Assembly: GCA_900757195.1 (NCBI GenBank)
Contig: CAAEMZ010000010.1
Span: 1 to 64,000, forward strand
DNA length: 64,000 nt
Direction of reading: 5' to 3'
Source: Lachnospiraceae bacterium
GTDB lineage: Bacteria > Bacillota > Clostridia > Lachnospirales > Lachnospiraceae
Part shown: positions 41,820 to 51,272 of the stretch, one piece after another
Layout: every line of letters begins with the position of its first letter
Position numbering within the stretch: the first letter of the stretch is position 1
Translations under genes and position numbers: made by a program
Notes under the pieces: generated by a model
What the model was told of the DNA's origin: nothing
Databases searched by the model: none
Seen by the model: the letters and a program-made list of their open reading frames with translations, nothing else

Positions 41820-42449
41820 ATGAAACATTTTGTTATCACGATCAGCAGGGAATATGGTTCCGGCGGACGTTTGATCGGTCAGGCGCTGGCAGAGCGTCTC
41901 GGAATCGATTTTTACGATAAAGAAATTATCAATATGCTGATGGAAGAAAGTGGATTTACCCGGGAAACCGTGGAAGAATGGCAGGAAAAAAAGACATCGA
42001 GTTTTCTCTATAATCTCTATATGTCCACACAGGAACGGCCGTTATCCGACCAGATTTATCTGGCAAAAACAAAAATTGTCAACGAGCTGGCCGACAAAGG
42101 CTCCTGTGTTATTGTCGGAAACTGTGGGGACTATATTTTAAGAGACAGAGACAATGTGCTCAGCTTTTTTATCTATGCGCCGATGGAGGAACGTCTGGAG
42201 CGTGTGCGCACCGTTTACGGTGAAAACGAGGATAATAATCCGAACTTTGTGAAAAAAAGAGATAAGCAGCGCAGCGATTACTATAATCATTTTACGATGA
42301 ACCGCTTCGGAGATTATCATAATTTTGATGCCTGCATCAATACCACTGGTGGACTTGAATTAACGACAGATATTTTAGAAAACATGATTAGAGGAATTTT
42401 TGGAGGAACAGAAGATGAATCAGGAACAAACGACGCACCAGGAAAATAA
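41820..42449 (+). CDS. Cytidylate kinase-like family protein
   Basis: A 209-residue P-loop protein of the AAK_6 / cytidylate kinase-like family. Its start reads VITISREYGSGGRLIGQALA with the Walker A variant G-S-G-G-R, then ERLGIDFYDKEII; the lid region is RVRTVYGENEDNNPNFVKKR with DKQRSDYYNHF. Nucleoside monophosphate kinase activity is plausible but untested for this family; true Cmk proteins have a different lid. GGAGGCGA lies 6 bases before the ATG. A MATE gene starts inside its last 35 bases. Confidence 0.85.
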   Translation: MKHFVITISREYGSGGRLIGQALAERLGIDFYDKEIINMLMEESGFTRETVEEWQEKKTSSFLYNLYMSTQERPLSDQIYLAKTKIVNELADKGSCVIVGNCGDYILRDRDNVLSFFIYAPMEERLERVRTVYGENEDNNPNFVKKRDKQRSDYYNHFTMNRFGDYHNFDACINTTGGLELTTDILENMIRGIFGGTEDESGTNDAPGK

Positions 42450-43773
42450 AATGGGCACCATGCCGGTCAACCGGCTGCTGGTAACCATGTCTCTGCCGAT
42501 GATTATATCGATGCTTGTTCAGGCATTGTATAATGTGGTGGACAGTGTGTTTGTAGCCCAGATTAATGAAAATGCACTGACGGCCGTATCCATGGCCTTT
42601 CCGGTACAGAACCTGATGATTGCGGTGGCTACAGGTACGGGGGTTGGTGTCAATGCCCTTTTGTCCCGGAGCCTCGGGGAAAGAAATTTCAAAATGGCTA
42701 ATAAGGCGGCCAATAACAGCGCCTTTCTTGCGGTGATGAGTTATCTGGTATTCCTGGTTTTCGGCATATTTGGTGTGGAAACCTTTTACCGGCTTCAGAC
42801 AGATATTCCGGAAATTATTGCCTACGGTAAAGATTATACCATTATTATCTGTATCTTTTCATTTGGATTGTTTTTGCAGATTGCCTTTGAACGTCTGCTT
42901 CAGGCAACGGGACGGACGATTTATACGATGTTTTCCCAGACGACAGGGGCGGTAATCAATATTATTCTTGACCCGATCCTTATTTTCGGTTATTTTGGAT
43001 TTCCGCGGATGGAAGTAGCCGGTGCGGCGGCGGCCACCGTCATCGGTCAGATTGTCGGCATGATTATTACAGTGATCCTCAATATGGCTAAAAATAAAGA
43101 CATCCGCCTGCATATCCGGGAGATGAAACCGGATGCCATGGTGATCGGACGGATTTATTCTGTCGGTGTTCCTTCTATTATAATGGCAAGTATTACATCG
43201 GTCATGAGTTTCTGCATGAATAAGATTCTCATGTCCTTTACATCCACGGCGACCGCCGTTTTCGGTGTGTATTTTAAACTGCAGAGTTTCATTTTCATGC
43301 CGGTCTTCGGTCTTAATAACGGGATGGTGCCGATCGTTGCCTTTAACTTTGGCGCCAAACAGCGGCAGCGTATTACAAAAACGATTAAACTCGGCTTACT
43401 TTACGCCTTTTGTATGCTGACCATCGGGTTGGTTATTTTCCAGTTATGTCCAAAGGAATTGCTTGGACTGTTCAATGCTTCGGAATCCATGCTGGCCATC
43501 GGCGTTCCGGCGCTGAAGATCATCAGCATCAGCTTCCCTTTTGCGGCTTTCAGTATTATCAGTATTTCAGTCTTACAGTCATTGGGGCACGGCATTTACA
43601 GTATGTTCATTTCTGTGGGCCGTCAGCTCGTGGTTCTCGTTCCGGTCGCTTTTCTGATGGCTCAGACGGGAAATCTGGATTTGGTATGGCTGGCTTTCCC
43701 ACTGGCCGAATTGATGGCGGTGGCTCTGGGCGGAATTTTCCTGCGTAAAGTATTTAAGTCACTGGATTTTTAG
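42415..43773 (+). CDS. MATE family exporter
   Basis: A 452-residue protein with about 12 membrane segments: LLVTMSLPMIISMLVQALYN in segment 1 then VVDSVFVAQINENALTAVSM, ERLLQATGRTIYTMFSQTTG in the middle and the second-bundle VGVPSIIMASITSVMSF. It is a MepA-like drug/Na+ antiporter type, distinct from the two MATE genes at 26-29 kb. ATG at 42415 follows GGAGGAACAG; a TTG at 42400 is the alternative. It overlaps the cytidylate-kinase-like gene by 35 bases in another frame, an unusually long overlap. Confidence 0.9.
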   Translation: MNQEQTTHQENKMGTMPVNRLLVTMSLPMIISMLVQALYNVVDSVFVAQINENALTAVSMAFPVQNLMIAVATGTGVGVNALLSRSLGERNFKMANKAANNSAFLAVMSYLVFLVFGIFGVETFYRLQTDIPEIIAYGKDYTIIICIFSFGLFLQIAFERLLQATGRTIYTMFSQTTGAVINIILDPILIFGYFGFPRMEVAGAAAATVIGQIVGMIITVILNMAKNKDIRLHIREMKPDAMVIGRIYSVGVPSIIMASITSVMSFCMNKILMSFTSTATAVFGVYFKLQSFIFMPVFGLNNGMVPIVAFNFGAKQRQRITKTIKLGLLYAFCMLTIGLVIFQLCPKELLGLFNASESMLAIGVPALKIISISFPFAAFSIISISVLQSLGHGIYSMFISVGRQLVVLVPVAFLMAQTGNLDLVWLAFPLAELMAVALGGIFLRKVFKSLDF

Positions 43774-43795
43774 CAAAAGGACGGCGCTAAGAAGC

Positions 43796-44701
43796 ATGAA
43801 TTGGAAGAAATGGTATAAGGAGTGCGGCCTTTGTCCACGGGAATGTGGTGTGAACCGTCTGGAAGGACAGAGGGGCTTCTGCCGCCAGACAGCGGAACTG
43901 AAGGTGGCCAGAGCGGCGCTCCATATGTGGGAAGAACCCTGTATTTCCGGAACAAAGGGGTCCGGAACCGTGTTTTTTGCGGGCTGCCATCTGGGCTGTG
44001 TTTTCTGTCAGAACGGACAGATTTCCAGAGAAGGCCGGGGAAAGGTGATTTCGGTCATTCGGCTGGCGGAAATTTTTATGGAGCTGCAGGCAAAGGGCGC
44101 CCATAATATCAATCTGGTGACACCGACCCATTATGTGCCTCAGATTATCGAAGCTCTGCGGATCAGCCGGAAAAAAGGACTTCATCTGCCGATCGTTTAT
44201 AATACCGGTGGATTTGAAAAAATCGATACGCTGGAGCTTCTGGACGGATGGATTGATGTCTACCTGACGGATTTTAAATTTATGGATGTTGAAATTTCCC
44301 GCCGTTATGCCCGTGAAGAAGGCTATCCCTTTTATGCGGCGAAGGCTCTGGAGGAGATGTACCGGCAGACCGGAGAACCGGAATTTGATGAAAACGGGAT
44401 GATGGTCCGGGGAATTATCGCCCGGCATATGGTATTGCCGGGGCAGGCGATGGATTCCCGGCAGATTATTGATTATCTTCACGAAACCTATGGGAATCGT
44501 ATATATCTGAGCCTGATGAACCAGTATACCCCCTTTGGAAATTTGGAGGATTTTCCGGAGCTGCAGTCGAAGGTTAAGAAAAAGGTCTATAACCGCCTGA
44601 TTCAGTATGCCCTGGATAAAGGGGTGGAAAATGCCTTTATTCAGGAAGGGGCGACGGCAGAAGAAAGCTTTATACCGGATTTTGACGGCGAAGGGGTTTA
44701 G
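43796..44701 (+). CDS. Radical SAM protein, PflA-like
   Basis: A 301-residue enzyme. The 4Fe-4S cluster for SAM is bound by C-H-L-G-C-V-F-C (CxxxCxxC) near residue 68, and a second Cys pattern lies at the N terminus (CGLCPRECGVNR, GFCRQ), as in PflA-related proteins of the COG1313 type. Later elements are INLVTPTHYVPQII, LPIVYNTGGFE and YLTDFKFMDVE. It may activate a glycyl radical enzyme or act alone; no partner gene is adjacent. Co-transcribed with PAP2 13 bases downstream. Confidence 0.88.
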   Translation: MNWKKWYKECGLCPRECGVNRLEGQRGFCRQTAELKVARAALHMWEEPCISGTKGSGTVFFAGCHLGCVFCQNGQISREGRGKVISVIRLAEIFMELQAKGAHNINLVTPTHYVPQIIEALRISRKKGLHLPIVYNTGGFEKIDTLELLDGWIDVYLTDFKFMDVEISRRYAREEGYPFYAAKALEEMYRQTGEPEFDENGMMVRGIIARHMVLPGQAMDSRQIIDYLHETYGNRIYLSLMNQYTPFGNLEDFPELQSKVKKKVYNRLIQYALDKGVENAFIQEGATAEESFIPDFDGEGV

Positions 44702-44714
44702 ACAGGAGAGGAAT

Positions 44715-45308
44715 ATGTTTGAGTGGATAACACAGATAGATTATGAGATCCTTGTTTTTATTCAGGAGCATTTAAGGTTTGACTGGCTGACGGAACCGCT
44801 GGTATTTATCAGCCATCTGGGAAATGCCGGGCTGTTCTGGATCGTCCTCTGCCTTTCTCTTCTGATTTCCAGGCGGACACGGAAGATGGGCGTCTGCGGG
44901 CTGCTGGCCCTTCTGATCAGTGCGCTGATTACCAATGTGGCCTTGAAAAATATCGTTGCCCGGATACGTCCCTATGAACAGTTTGCGGATTTAAAACTGC
45001 TCCTTGAGCGGCAGTCGGATTTTTCTTTTCCATCGGGACATTCCAGCAGCTCTTTTGCAGCGGCCTGTGCCCTGTACTGGGCTTCGGATCGGAGAATCCG
45101 AAAAATCACAGGGATTTTTATCGGTCTGGCGGCGGTGATCGCCTGGTCCCGGCTGTATGTGGCCGTTCATTTCCCGACGGATGTCATCTGCGGGGTTCTG
45201 ATCGGAATTCTGAGCGGCTGGCTGGCATATAAACTGTACGGAATATATGAAAAACGGAAAATCAAAACAGCCGATGGGAAGAAATGCGAAGGACAGAGAG
45301 ATGAATGA
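44715..45308 (+). CDS. PAP2 family membrane phosphatase
   Basis: A 197-residue protein with about five membrane segments and the three phosphatase motifs: KNIVARIRP, PSGHSSSSFA and SRLYVAVHFPTDV, with the nucleophile His in the last. The group includes undecaprenyl-pyrophosphate phosphatases (BcrC) and lipid phosphatases; the former would recycle the cell-wall lipid carrier and give bacitracin tolerance. ATG at 44715 has GGAGAGGAAT upstream. It overlaps azlC by 8 bases. Confidence 0.9.
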   Translation: MFEWITQIDYEILVFIQEHLRFDWLTEPLVFISHLGNAGLFWIVLCLSLLISRRTRKMGVCGLLALLISALITNVALKNIVARIRPYEQFADLKLLLERQSDFSFPSGHSSSSFAAACALYWASDRRIRKITGIFIGLAAVIAWSRLYVAVHFPTDVICGVLIGILSGWLAYKLYGIYEKRKIKTADGKKCEGQRDE

Positions 45309-45999
45309 TAGAATAAAGGCTTTAAAAGCGGCCGTTCCAAAGACCATTCCGGTCATGACCGGATATATTTTCCTTGGAATCGCTTTTGGAATCTTATTAA
45401 ATGCAAAAGGATACGGCCCCGGATGGGCCTTACTTATGAGCCTGCTGATTTATGCAGGCTCTATGCAATATGTGGCGGTTTCACTGCTGGTATCAGCGTT
45501 TAACCCGATGGCGGCATTTGTCATGACTTTAATGGTGAATGCGAGACATCTTTTTTATGGCTTATCTATGCTGGATAGGTTTAAAAGTACAGGAAAATTA
45601 AAACCCTATCTGATTTTCGGACTCACCGATGAGACCTTTTCCGTCCTCTGTGGGCCGGAGGCTGAAAGGGATGTGTCGAAGCCATGGTATATGTTCTGGG
45701 TGACATTTTTAAATCAGTGTTACTGGATTGTTGGAAGTGTGGCCGGAGCCCTTATCGGAACGCTGATTTCCTTGAATACAAAAGGATTGGATTTCGTGTT
45801 GACCGCCCTGTTCGTGGTGATTTTTACCGGACAGTGGCAGGAGACGAAAGAGCACCGTCCGGCAATTGTCGGTGTGGCAGTGACGGTGCTGTGCCGCCTG
45901 GTCTTCGGCAGCAATTCCTTTATTATTCCGGCGATGATCGGGATTTTTATCTGCCTCGGAGCAATGAAAAATAAACTGGAGAGGGGGAATGACTTATGA
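45301..45999 (+). CDS. azlC: AzlC family branched-chain amino acid exporter subunit
   Basis: A 232-residue membrane protein with about five to six segments, starting [20 protein letters not shown]. The family signature is [20 protein letters not shown] and [20 protein letters not shown], then [14 protein letters not shown] and [11 protein letters not shown]. AzlC with AzlD exports branched-chain amino acids and analogues such as azaleucine. The azlD ATG overlaps its stop by 4 bases. The start at 45301 lies within the end of the PAP2 gene. Confidence 0.92.
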   Translation: MNDRIKALKAAVPKTIPVMTGYIFLGIAFGILLNAKGYGPGWALLMSLLIYAGSMQYVAVSLLVSAFNPMAAFVMTLMVNARHLFYGLSMLDRFKSTGKLKPYLIFGLTDETFSVLCGPEAERDVSKPWYMFWVTFLNQCYWIVGSVAGALIGTLISLNTKGLDFVLTALFVVIFTGQWQETKEHRPAIVGVAVTVLCRLVFGSNSFIIPAMIGIFICLGAMKNKLERGNDL

Positions 46000-46325
46000 C
46001 AGCAGGACAGGCGTTGATAACGATTGGTGTTTGCGTGCTCGGCACGATGCTGACCCGTTTTCTTCCATTTATTTTGTTTCCGGAGAATAAAGAGACGCCG
46101 GAGTTTGTCCGATATCTTGGAAAGGTTCTTCCCTATGCAGTGATCGGACTTCTTGTGGTCTACTGTTTGAAGGATGTGGATATTTTCGGAGACAGTCACG
46201 GACTGCCGGAATGGATCAGTGTGGTCGTCATCCTATTTCTCCACCGATGGAAAAATAACGTGCTTTTGAGCATTGGGGGAGGAACGCTTTTATATATGAT
46301 TCTCGTCCAGTACATTTTTGTGTAA
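45996..46325 (+). CDS. azlD: AzlD family small subunit of the amino acid exporter
   Basis: A 109-residue protein with three to four membrane segments ([60 protein letters not shown]). It is the small partner of AzlC and overlaps it by four bases (ATGA), which suggests coupled translation. Confidence 0.92.
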   Translation: MTAGQALITIGVCVLGTMLTRFLPFILFPENKETPEFVRYLGKVLPYAVIGLLVVYCLKDVDIFGDSHGLPEWISVVVILFLHRWKNNVLLSIGGGTLLYMILVQYIFV

Positions 46326-46383
46326 TTTCACTTTAACTGAGTAAAAAAGTGTGGTAATATAGATAAATATCAGGAGAAAAATC

Positions 46384-46845
46384 ATGAGAGAAATAATTAT
46401 TGACGACCAGAACAGCAGAGAGAGCTTTGAAAATGTTTATGTGCGCCGTGCCCATTATTATGAGACGGACCAGATGGGCATTATCCATCATTCCAACTAT
46501 ATCCGCTGGTTTGAAGAAGCCCGGCTGGATTTTATGGAGAAAATTGGCTGTTCTTATGCAGCAGTCGAAGCGAGCGGCATCATGATTCCCGTATTATCCG
46601 CATCCTGTCAGTACAAAACCATGGTACATTATAATGACGTTGTGGATATTTACACAGAGATTACCCATTTTAACGGGGTTAAGATGACCATTGCCTATCG
46701 GGTGACGGATCATGAAAGCGGGGAGCTGCGCTGCACGGGAGAGACGTCCCACTGCTTTTTAAATTCGGAGTATAAACCGGTTCGAATGAAACGGACCTGT
46801 CCGGAGCTTTATAATATGTTGATGAGCCATATGGCTGAAGAATAA
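46384..46845 (+). CDS. YbgC/FadM-type acyl-CoA thioesterase (hot-dog fold)
   Basis: A 153-residue hot-dog-fold protein. The family motif reads [20 protein letters not shown] near residue 28, whose Asp is the expected catalytic residue, followed by [11 protein letters not shown] and [20 protein letters not shown]. It hydrolyses short acyl-CoA or aryl thioesters. AGGAGAAAAATC precedes ATG. The aconitase-like gene follows 17 bases later, so both may serve one small pathway. Confidence 0.9.
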   Translation: MREIIIDDQNSRESFENVYVRRAHYYETDQMGIIHHSNYIRWFEEARLDFMEKIGCSYAAVEASGIMIPVLSASCQYKTMVHYNDVVDIYTEITHFNGVKMTIAYRVTDHESGELRCTGETSHCFLNSEYKPVRMKRTCPELYNMLMSHMAEE

Positions 46846-46862
46846 ACAGGAGGACAAAGTAT

Positions 46863-49145
46863 ATGAAATTATACGAAAACGGTGCTTATCTTTTAAATGG
46901 TACAGAAATCGTTGAAGACGCCGGTGAGGTGAAACAGATTCTTGCGGCAAAAACAGGCAAAGAAATTTCCCGGGAAGAAGCTGCAAAAAATACCATTGCT
47001 TACGGTATTCTGGAAGCCCATAATACTTCCGGAAACATGGAAAAACTTAAAATTAAATTCGACAAATTAACATCCCATGATATTACCTTTGTCGGAATTA
47101 TCCAGACAGCGAGAGCTTCAGGACTGGAAAAATTCCCGGTACCTTATGTACTGACAAACTGTCACAACAGTTTATGTGCTGTTGGCGGTACGATTAATGA
47201 GGATGACCATATGTTTGGCCTTTCCTGTGCCAAAAAATACGGCGGCGTTTATGTTCCACCGCATCAGGCCGTTATTCATCAGTTCGCCAGAGAAATGCTG
47301 GCCGGCGGCGGCCGCATGATTCTCGGTTCCGACAGCCATACCCGCTACGGCGCTCTGGGTACGATGGCTATGGGTGAAGGCGGACCGGAGCTTGTAAAAC
47401 AGTTGTTGAATCAGACCTATGATATCAATATGCCGGGCGTTGTGGGCGTTTATCTGAAAGGAAAACCGATTCTCGGCGTAGGCCCTCAGGATGTGGCCCT
47501 GGCGATTATCGGCGCTGTCTTTGACAATGGCTATGTTAAAAATAAAGTGATGGAATTCGTAGGACCTGGTGTCTCCGCATTAAGCGCAGATTTCCGTATC
47601 GGCGTGGATGTTATGACAACAGAAACAACCTGTCTCTCCTCCATCTGGCGGACCGATGATGAAATCAAAGATTTCTATGAGATCCACGGACGCTCTGAAG
47701 ACTATAAAGAATTAAATCCGGGTGCGGTGGCTTACTATGACGGAATGATCGAAATCGACTTAAGTGCGATCCGTCCGATGATCGCCATGCCGTTCCATCC
47801 AAGCAACACATATACGATTGAAGAACTGAATGCCAATTTGATGGATATTCTGGACGACTGTGAAAAACGTGCCCTTGTCAGCCTGGACGGTCAGGTGGAT
47901 TTCACACTGAAAGACAAAGTGCGTCACGGAAAACTTTATGTGGAACAGGGAATCATCGCCGGATGTGCCGGCGGTGGTTTTGAAAATATCTGCGATGCCG
48001 CCGATATCCTTAAAGGCGCAAGCATCGGTTCTGATGAATTTACATTAAGCGTTTATCCGGCAAGTACACCGATTTACATGGAACTGGTGAAAAACGGCGC
48101 TGTGGCAAATCTGATGGCGACCGGAGCCATTGTAAAAACCGCTTTCTGCGGCCCTTGCTTCGGTGCCGGAGATACGCCTGCCAATAATGCGTTCAGTATC
48201 CGTCACTCCACAAGAAACTTCCCGAACCGTGAAGGCTCCAAGATTCAGAACGGACAGATTTCTTCGGTGGCTCTGATGGATGCCCGCTCGATTGCAGCGA
48301 CAGCGGCAAATAAAGGTTATCTGACACCGGCGACAGATATGGATGTGAACTATACAAAACCGAAATATTTCTTTGACAAAACCATTTATGAAAACCGTGT
48401 ATTCGACAGCCACGGCGTAGCTCAGCCGGAAGTGGAGATTAAGCTCGGACCAAACATCAAAGACTGGCCGGCCATGTCTGCACTGCCTCAGAATATGCTG
48501 TTAAAGGTTGTTTCCGAAATTCATGATCCGGTAACAACCACCGATGAACTCATTCCTTCCGGTGAAACATCTTCCTACCGTTCCAATCCTCTGGGACTGG
48601 CAGAGTTTACCCTGTCCAGAAAGGATCCGGCTTATGTGGGACGGGCCAAAGAAGTTCAGAAAGCGCAGAAAGCTATTGAAGCAGGCACCTGCCCGCTGGA
48701 AGTACTTCCGGAGATGAAACCGGTGATGGAAAAAGTCCATACCAGATTCCCGGAAGCCGGCGAAGGCAATCTGGGCGTTGGAAGTACGATTTTTGCTGTA
48801 AAACCTGGGGATGGTTCTGCCCGTGAACAGGCCGCTTCCTGTCAGAAGGTTCTCGGCGGATGGGCGAATATCGCCAATGAATATGCGACAAAACGTTATC
48901 GTTCCAACCTCATCAACTGGGGTATGCTGCCATTTATCATTCCTGCGGGCGACCTTCCGTTTGCCAACGGCGATTATATCTTTGTGCCGGATGTGCGTAA
49001 AGCGGTGGAAGAAAAGGCGGATCAGATCACTGCCTATATGGTGGGCGATGAGCTCGTACCGTTTACGATGACTCTCGGTGAACTGACCGACGAAGAACGT
49101 GAGATTATCTTAAAAGGCTGCCTGATTAACTATAACCGGGTATGA
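46863..49145 (+). CDS. Aconitase-family hydratase (YbhJ-like)
   Basis: A 760-residue cytosolic iron-sulfur hydratase of the aconitase superfamily. The large N-terminal part has [60 protein letters not shown]; the cluster ligand region is [18 protein letters not shown] and [14 protein letters not shown]. The C-terminal swivel domain runs from ~residue 600 ([18 protein letters not shown]). It resembles the uncharacterised E. coli YbhJ more than AcnA/AcnB or the LeuCD enzymes, so the substrate is unknown. No isocitrate dehydrogenase or citrate synthase gene is near, which argues against a simple TCA role. Confidence 0.85.
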   Translation: MKLYENGAYLLNGTEIVEDAGEVKQILAAKTGKEISREEAAKNTIAYGILEAHNTSGNMEKLKIKFDKLTSHDITFVGIIQTARASGLEKFPVPYVLTNCHNSLCAVGGTINEDDHMFGLSCAKKYGGVYVPPHQAVIHQFAREMLAGGGRMILGSDSHTRYGALGTMAMGEGGPELVKQLLNQTYDINMPGVVGVYLKGKPILGVGPQDVALAIIGAVFDNGYVKNKVMEFVGPGVSALSADFRIGVDVMTTETTCLSSIWRTDDEIKDFYEIHGRSEDYKELNPGAVAYYDGMIEIDLSAIRPMIAMPFHPSNTYTIEELNANLMDILDDCEKRALVSLDGQVDFTLKDKVRHGKLYVEQGIIAGCAGGGFENICDAADILKGASIGSDEFTLSVYPASTPIYMELVKNGAVANLMATGAIVKTAFCGPCFGAGDTPANNAFSIRHSTRNFPNREGSKIQNGQISSVALMDARSIAATAANKGYLTPATDMDVNYTKPKYFFDKTIYENRVFDSHGVAQPEVEIKLGPNIKDWPAMSALPQNMLLKVVSEIHDPVTTTDELIPSGETSSYRSNPLGLAEFTLSRKDPAYVGRAKEVQKAQKAIEAGTCPLEVLPEMKPVMEKVHTRFPEAGEGNLGVGSTIFAVKPGDGSAREQAASCQKVLGGWANIANEYATKRYRSNLINWGMLPFIIPAGDLPFANGDYIFVPDVRKAVEEKADQITAYMVGDELVPFTMTLGELTDEEREIILKGCLINYNRV

Positions 49146-49172
49146 TTTTAACTGAATAAACCAAAATTTCAG

Positions 49173-49208
49173 ACGGGGTATTCCTTAAAGGGGATACTCC
49201 GTTTGTTA
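49173..49208 (+). terminator. Terminator after the aconitase-like gene
   Basis: ACGGGGTAT (49173-49181) pairs with ATACTCCGT (49194-49202) over nine pairs, one G-U, followed by TTGTTAT. Confidence 0.75.
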
Positions 49209-49278
49209 TATTAATAAAATCTTAAAGATTTTTCTCCGGCCTTCTGCTATGATAGAGATATAAGGGGGAGGCGTTAGG

Positions 49279-49974
49279 ATGAAGGAAAAAATATTAATTG
49301 TCGATGACGAGCCGGAAATTGCAGACCTTGTGGCGCTCTATCTGGAAAATGAAGATTTTCAGGTGTTTAAGTTTTATTCGGCCCGGGAAGCGCTGAACTG
49401 TATAAATAATGAAAAACTGGATATGGCGATTTTAGATGTGATGATGCCGGAAATGGATGGATTCCGGCTCTGCCGGAAAATCCGGGAAAGCCATCACTAT
49501 CCGGTCATGATGCTGACAGCGAAGGGCGAGGAAATTGACAAAATCACCGGACTGACGCTGGGAGCGGATGATTACATGACGAAACCGTTTATGCCGCTGG
49601 AGCTGGTGGCCCGGGTAAAGGCTCAGCTTCGCCGGTATAAACGGTACAACTCGGGGAAGGATGAACCGGAGGAGGTGCTGATGCATTCCGGTCTGGTTTT
49701 AAATATTAAAACCCATGAATGTATGCTGAATGAGAAGCCCCTGTCCCTCACACCGACAGAATTTTCTATTTTACGCATACTTTGCCAGAATAAGGGAACG
49801 GTTGTCAGCGCTGAAGAATTATTTCATCAGATCTGGGGCGACGAATATTTCAGCAAAAGCAACAATACCATTACGGTGCATGTGCGTCATCTGAGAGAAA
49901 AGATGGGCGATTCCTTTGAACATCCGAAGTACATAAAAACGGTCTGGGGGTGCGGTTATAAAATTGAAAAATAA
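49279..49974 (+). CDS. OmpR-family response regulator, VanR-like
   Basis: A 231-residue regulator. The receiver domain (1-120) has IVDDEPEIADLV, the phospho-acceptor Asp in MAILDVMMPEMDGF, Thr in MLTAKGEE and Lys in YMTKPFMPLELV. The C-terminal winged helix (135-231) has SLTPTEFSILRILCQNKGTV then NTITVHVRHLREKMGD. It pairs with the overlapping histidine kinase. GGGGGAGGCGTTAGG precedes ATG. In Clostridia this pair often stands next to a D,D-carboxypeptidase, as here, and regulates wall peptide trimming; no vanHAX-type ligase genes are present. Confidence 0.93.
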   Translation: MKEKILIVDDEPEIADLVALYLENEDFQVFKFYSAREALNCINNEKLDMAILDVMMPEMDGFRLCRKIRESHHYPVMMLTAKGEEIDKITGLTLGADDYMTKPFMPLELVARVKAQLRRYKRYNSGKDEPEEVLMHSGLVLNIKTHECMLNEKPLSLTPTEFSILRILCQNKGTVVSAEELFHQIWGDEYFSKSNNTITVHVRHLREKMGDSFEHPKYIKTVWGCGYKIEK

Positions 49975-51130
49975 TCTTCATTTAAAATCGGAAAAGCAGA
50001 TGACGCCGGGCGCCCGGACGGCTCTGTGGGTGCTGGGCGGTATTTTTATTTTTGCTCTGGCGATTTACAGTGTGGATACCTTATTTAACGGTCTTGTACT
50101 GGAATGGCTTCAAAAGAGATATACCTCAAGCTTTACGCACTGGGATACAACCGGGGAAATGGCGTATTATTATGAGCTTCTCGACTGGCATGGAATGAAG
50201 CTTCTGGCGCTGCTGTTTCTGGCTGTGTTCACCCTGATCTGGCTGTTTGTTTTGTTTTTTGTGACCCGGTATTATTCCCGGAAAAAGGTTGGGAGCGCGG
50301 TGTCGGATATCGCATCAGACATCCGGGACTATATGGCAGAGGATGTGGAAGTTCAGGAAATTTTCGGAGGAAATTACGGAGAAATTTCGACTCAGATGGT
50401 AGAAATTAAGGCGGCAATGCAGCGGCATGAGCAGATTCTGAAAGAGGAAGCCAGCCGTAAAAACGATTTAATTACTTATCTGGCCCATGATTTAAAGACA
50501 CCGCTGACATCGGTGATCGGTTATCTGAGTCTGATGGATGAAGCGCCGGATATGCCGGAGGCCCAGAAGGCCAGGTATGTCCATATTACTTTAGATAAAG
50601 CCTGTCGGCTGGAGAAGTTAATTAACGAGTTTTTTGAAATTACCCGATATAACCTGCAGCAGATCATTCTTGAAAAAGAAACCATCGATTTGTATTATAT
50701 GCTGGTTCAGATGACCGACGAATTTTATCCGGTGTTATCCGCCAGGGGAAACACAATCCGCCTGTCTGTCGGTGAAGATATGACGGTCTATGGGGATTCG
50801 GAAAAACTGGCCCGGGTTTTTAATAATATTTTAAAAAATGCCGTTTCTTACAGCTATGAAAATACAGAAATTGAAATTGGCGCCGAAAAGGTGGAAGACG
50901 GACTGAAAATCACCTTCCGAAACCGTGGAAAGACGATTGCCAGGGAAAAACTGGAATTTCTTTTTGAAAAATTTTTTCGCATGGATGAAGCCCGGGCAAC
51001 CCATACCGGCGGGGCGGGTCTGGGACTGGCCATTGCGAAGGAAATCGTAACGCTTCACGGCGGAACAATTACGGCAGAAAGTGAAAATGAAGTGACCACA
51101 TTTTGTGTGATACTGCCTGAAGGATTGTAA
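49964..51130 (+). CDS. Sensor histidine kinase, VanS-like
   Basis: A 388-residue membrane kinase. Two membrane segments (TALWVLGGIFIFALAIYSVD and LLALLFLAVFTLIWLFVLFF) frame an outside loop of ~50 residues, the sensor. The phospho-His is in YLAHDLKTPLTSVIGYLSLM, the N box in NNILKNAVSYSYE, and GGAGLGLAIAKEIVTLHGG is the G box. The ORF begins at TTG 49964, overlapping the regulator gene by 11 bases; an in-frame ATG at 50000 is a possible start with a poorer site. It should phosphorylate the VanR-like regulator. Confidence 0.93.
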   Translation: MKNNLHLKSEKQMTPGARTALWVLGGIFIFALAIYSVDTLFNGLVLEWLQKRYTSSFTHWDTTGEMAYYYELLDWHGMKLLALLFLAVFTLIWLFVLFFVTRYYSRKKVGSAVSDIASDIRDYMAEDVEVQEIFGGNYGEISTQMVEIKAAMQRHEQILKEEASRKNDLITYLAHDLKTPLTSVIGYLSLMDEAPDMPEAQKARYVHITLDKACRLEKLINEFFEITRYNLQQIILEKETIDLYYMLVQMTDEFYPVLSARGNTIRLSVGEDMTVYGDSEKLARVFNNILKNAVSYSYENTEIEIGAEKVEDGLKITFRNRGKTIAREKLEFLFEKFFRMDEARATHTGGAGLGLAIAKEIVTLHGGTITAESENEVTTFCVILPEGL

Positions 51131-51190
51131 AAACAGGGAAATATTAATCATTTCTTAGGAATTTCATTATCAGATATTAAAACATAAAGG

Positions 51191-51235
51191 ATCTTTATTC
51201 TGTACAATAATTATTGAACAGGATAAAGATTTTTT
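51191..51235 (+). terminator. Terminator between the VanS-like kinase and the carboxypeptidase
   Basis: ATCTTTATTCTGT (51191-51203) and ACAGGATAAAGAT (51218-51230) form a 13-bp stem followed by TTTTTTG. The carboxypeptidase therefore depends on readthrough or on its own promoter, which is not obvious in the 38 bases left. Confidence 0.85.
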
Positions 51236-51272
51236 GTTGGATACCAATGATTTTGGAAAGGGGAATGAAGAA

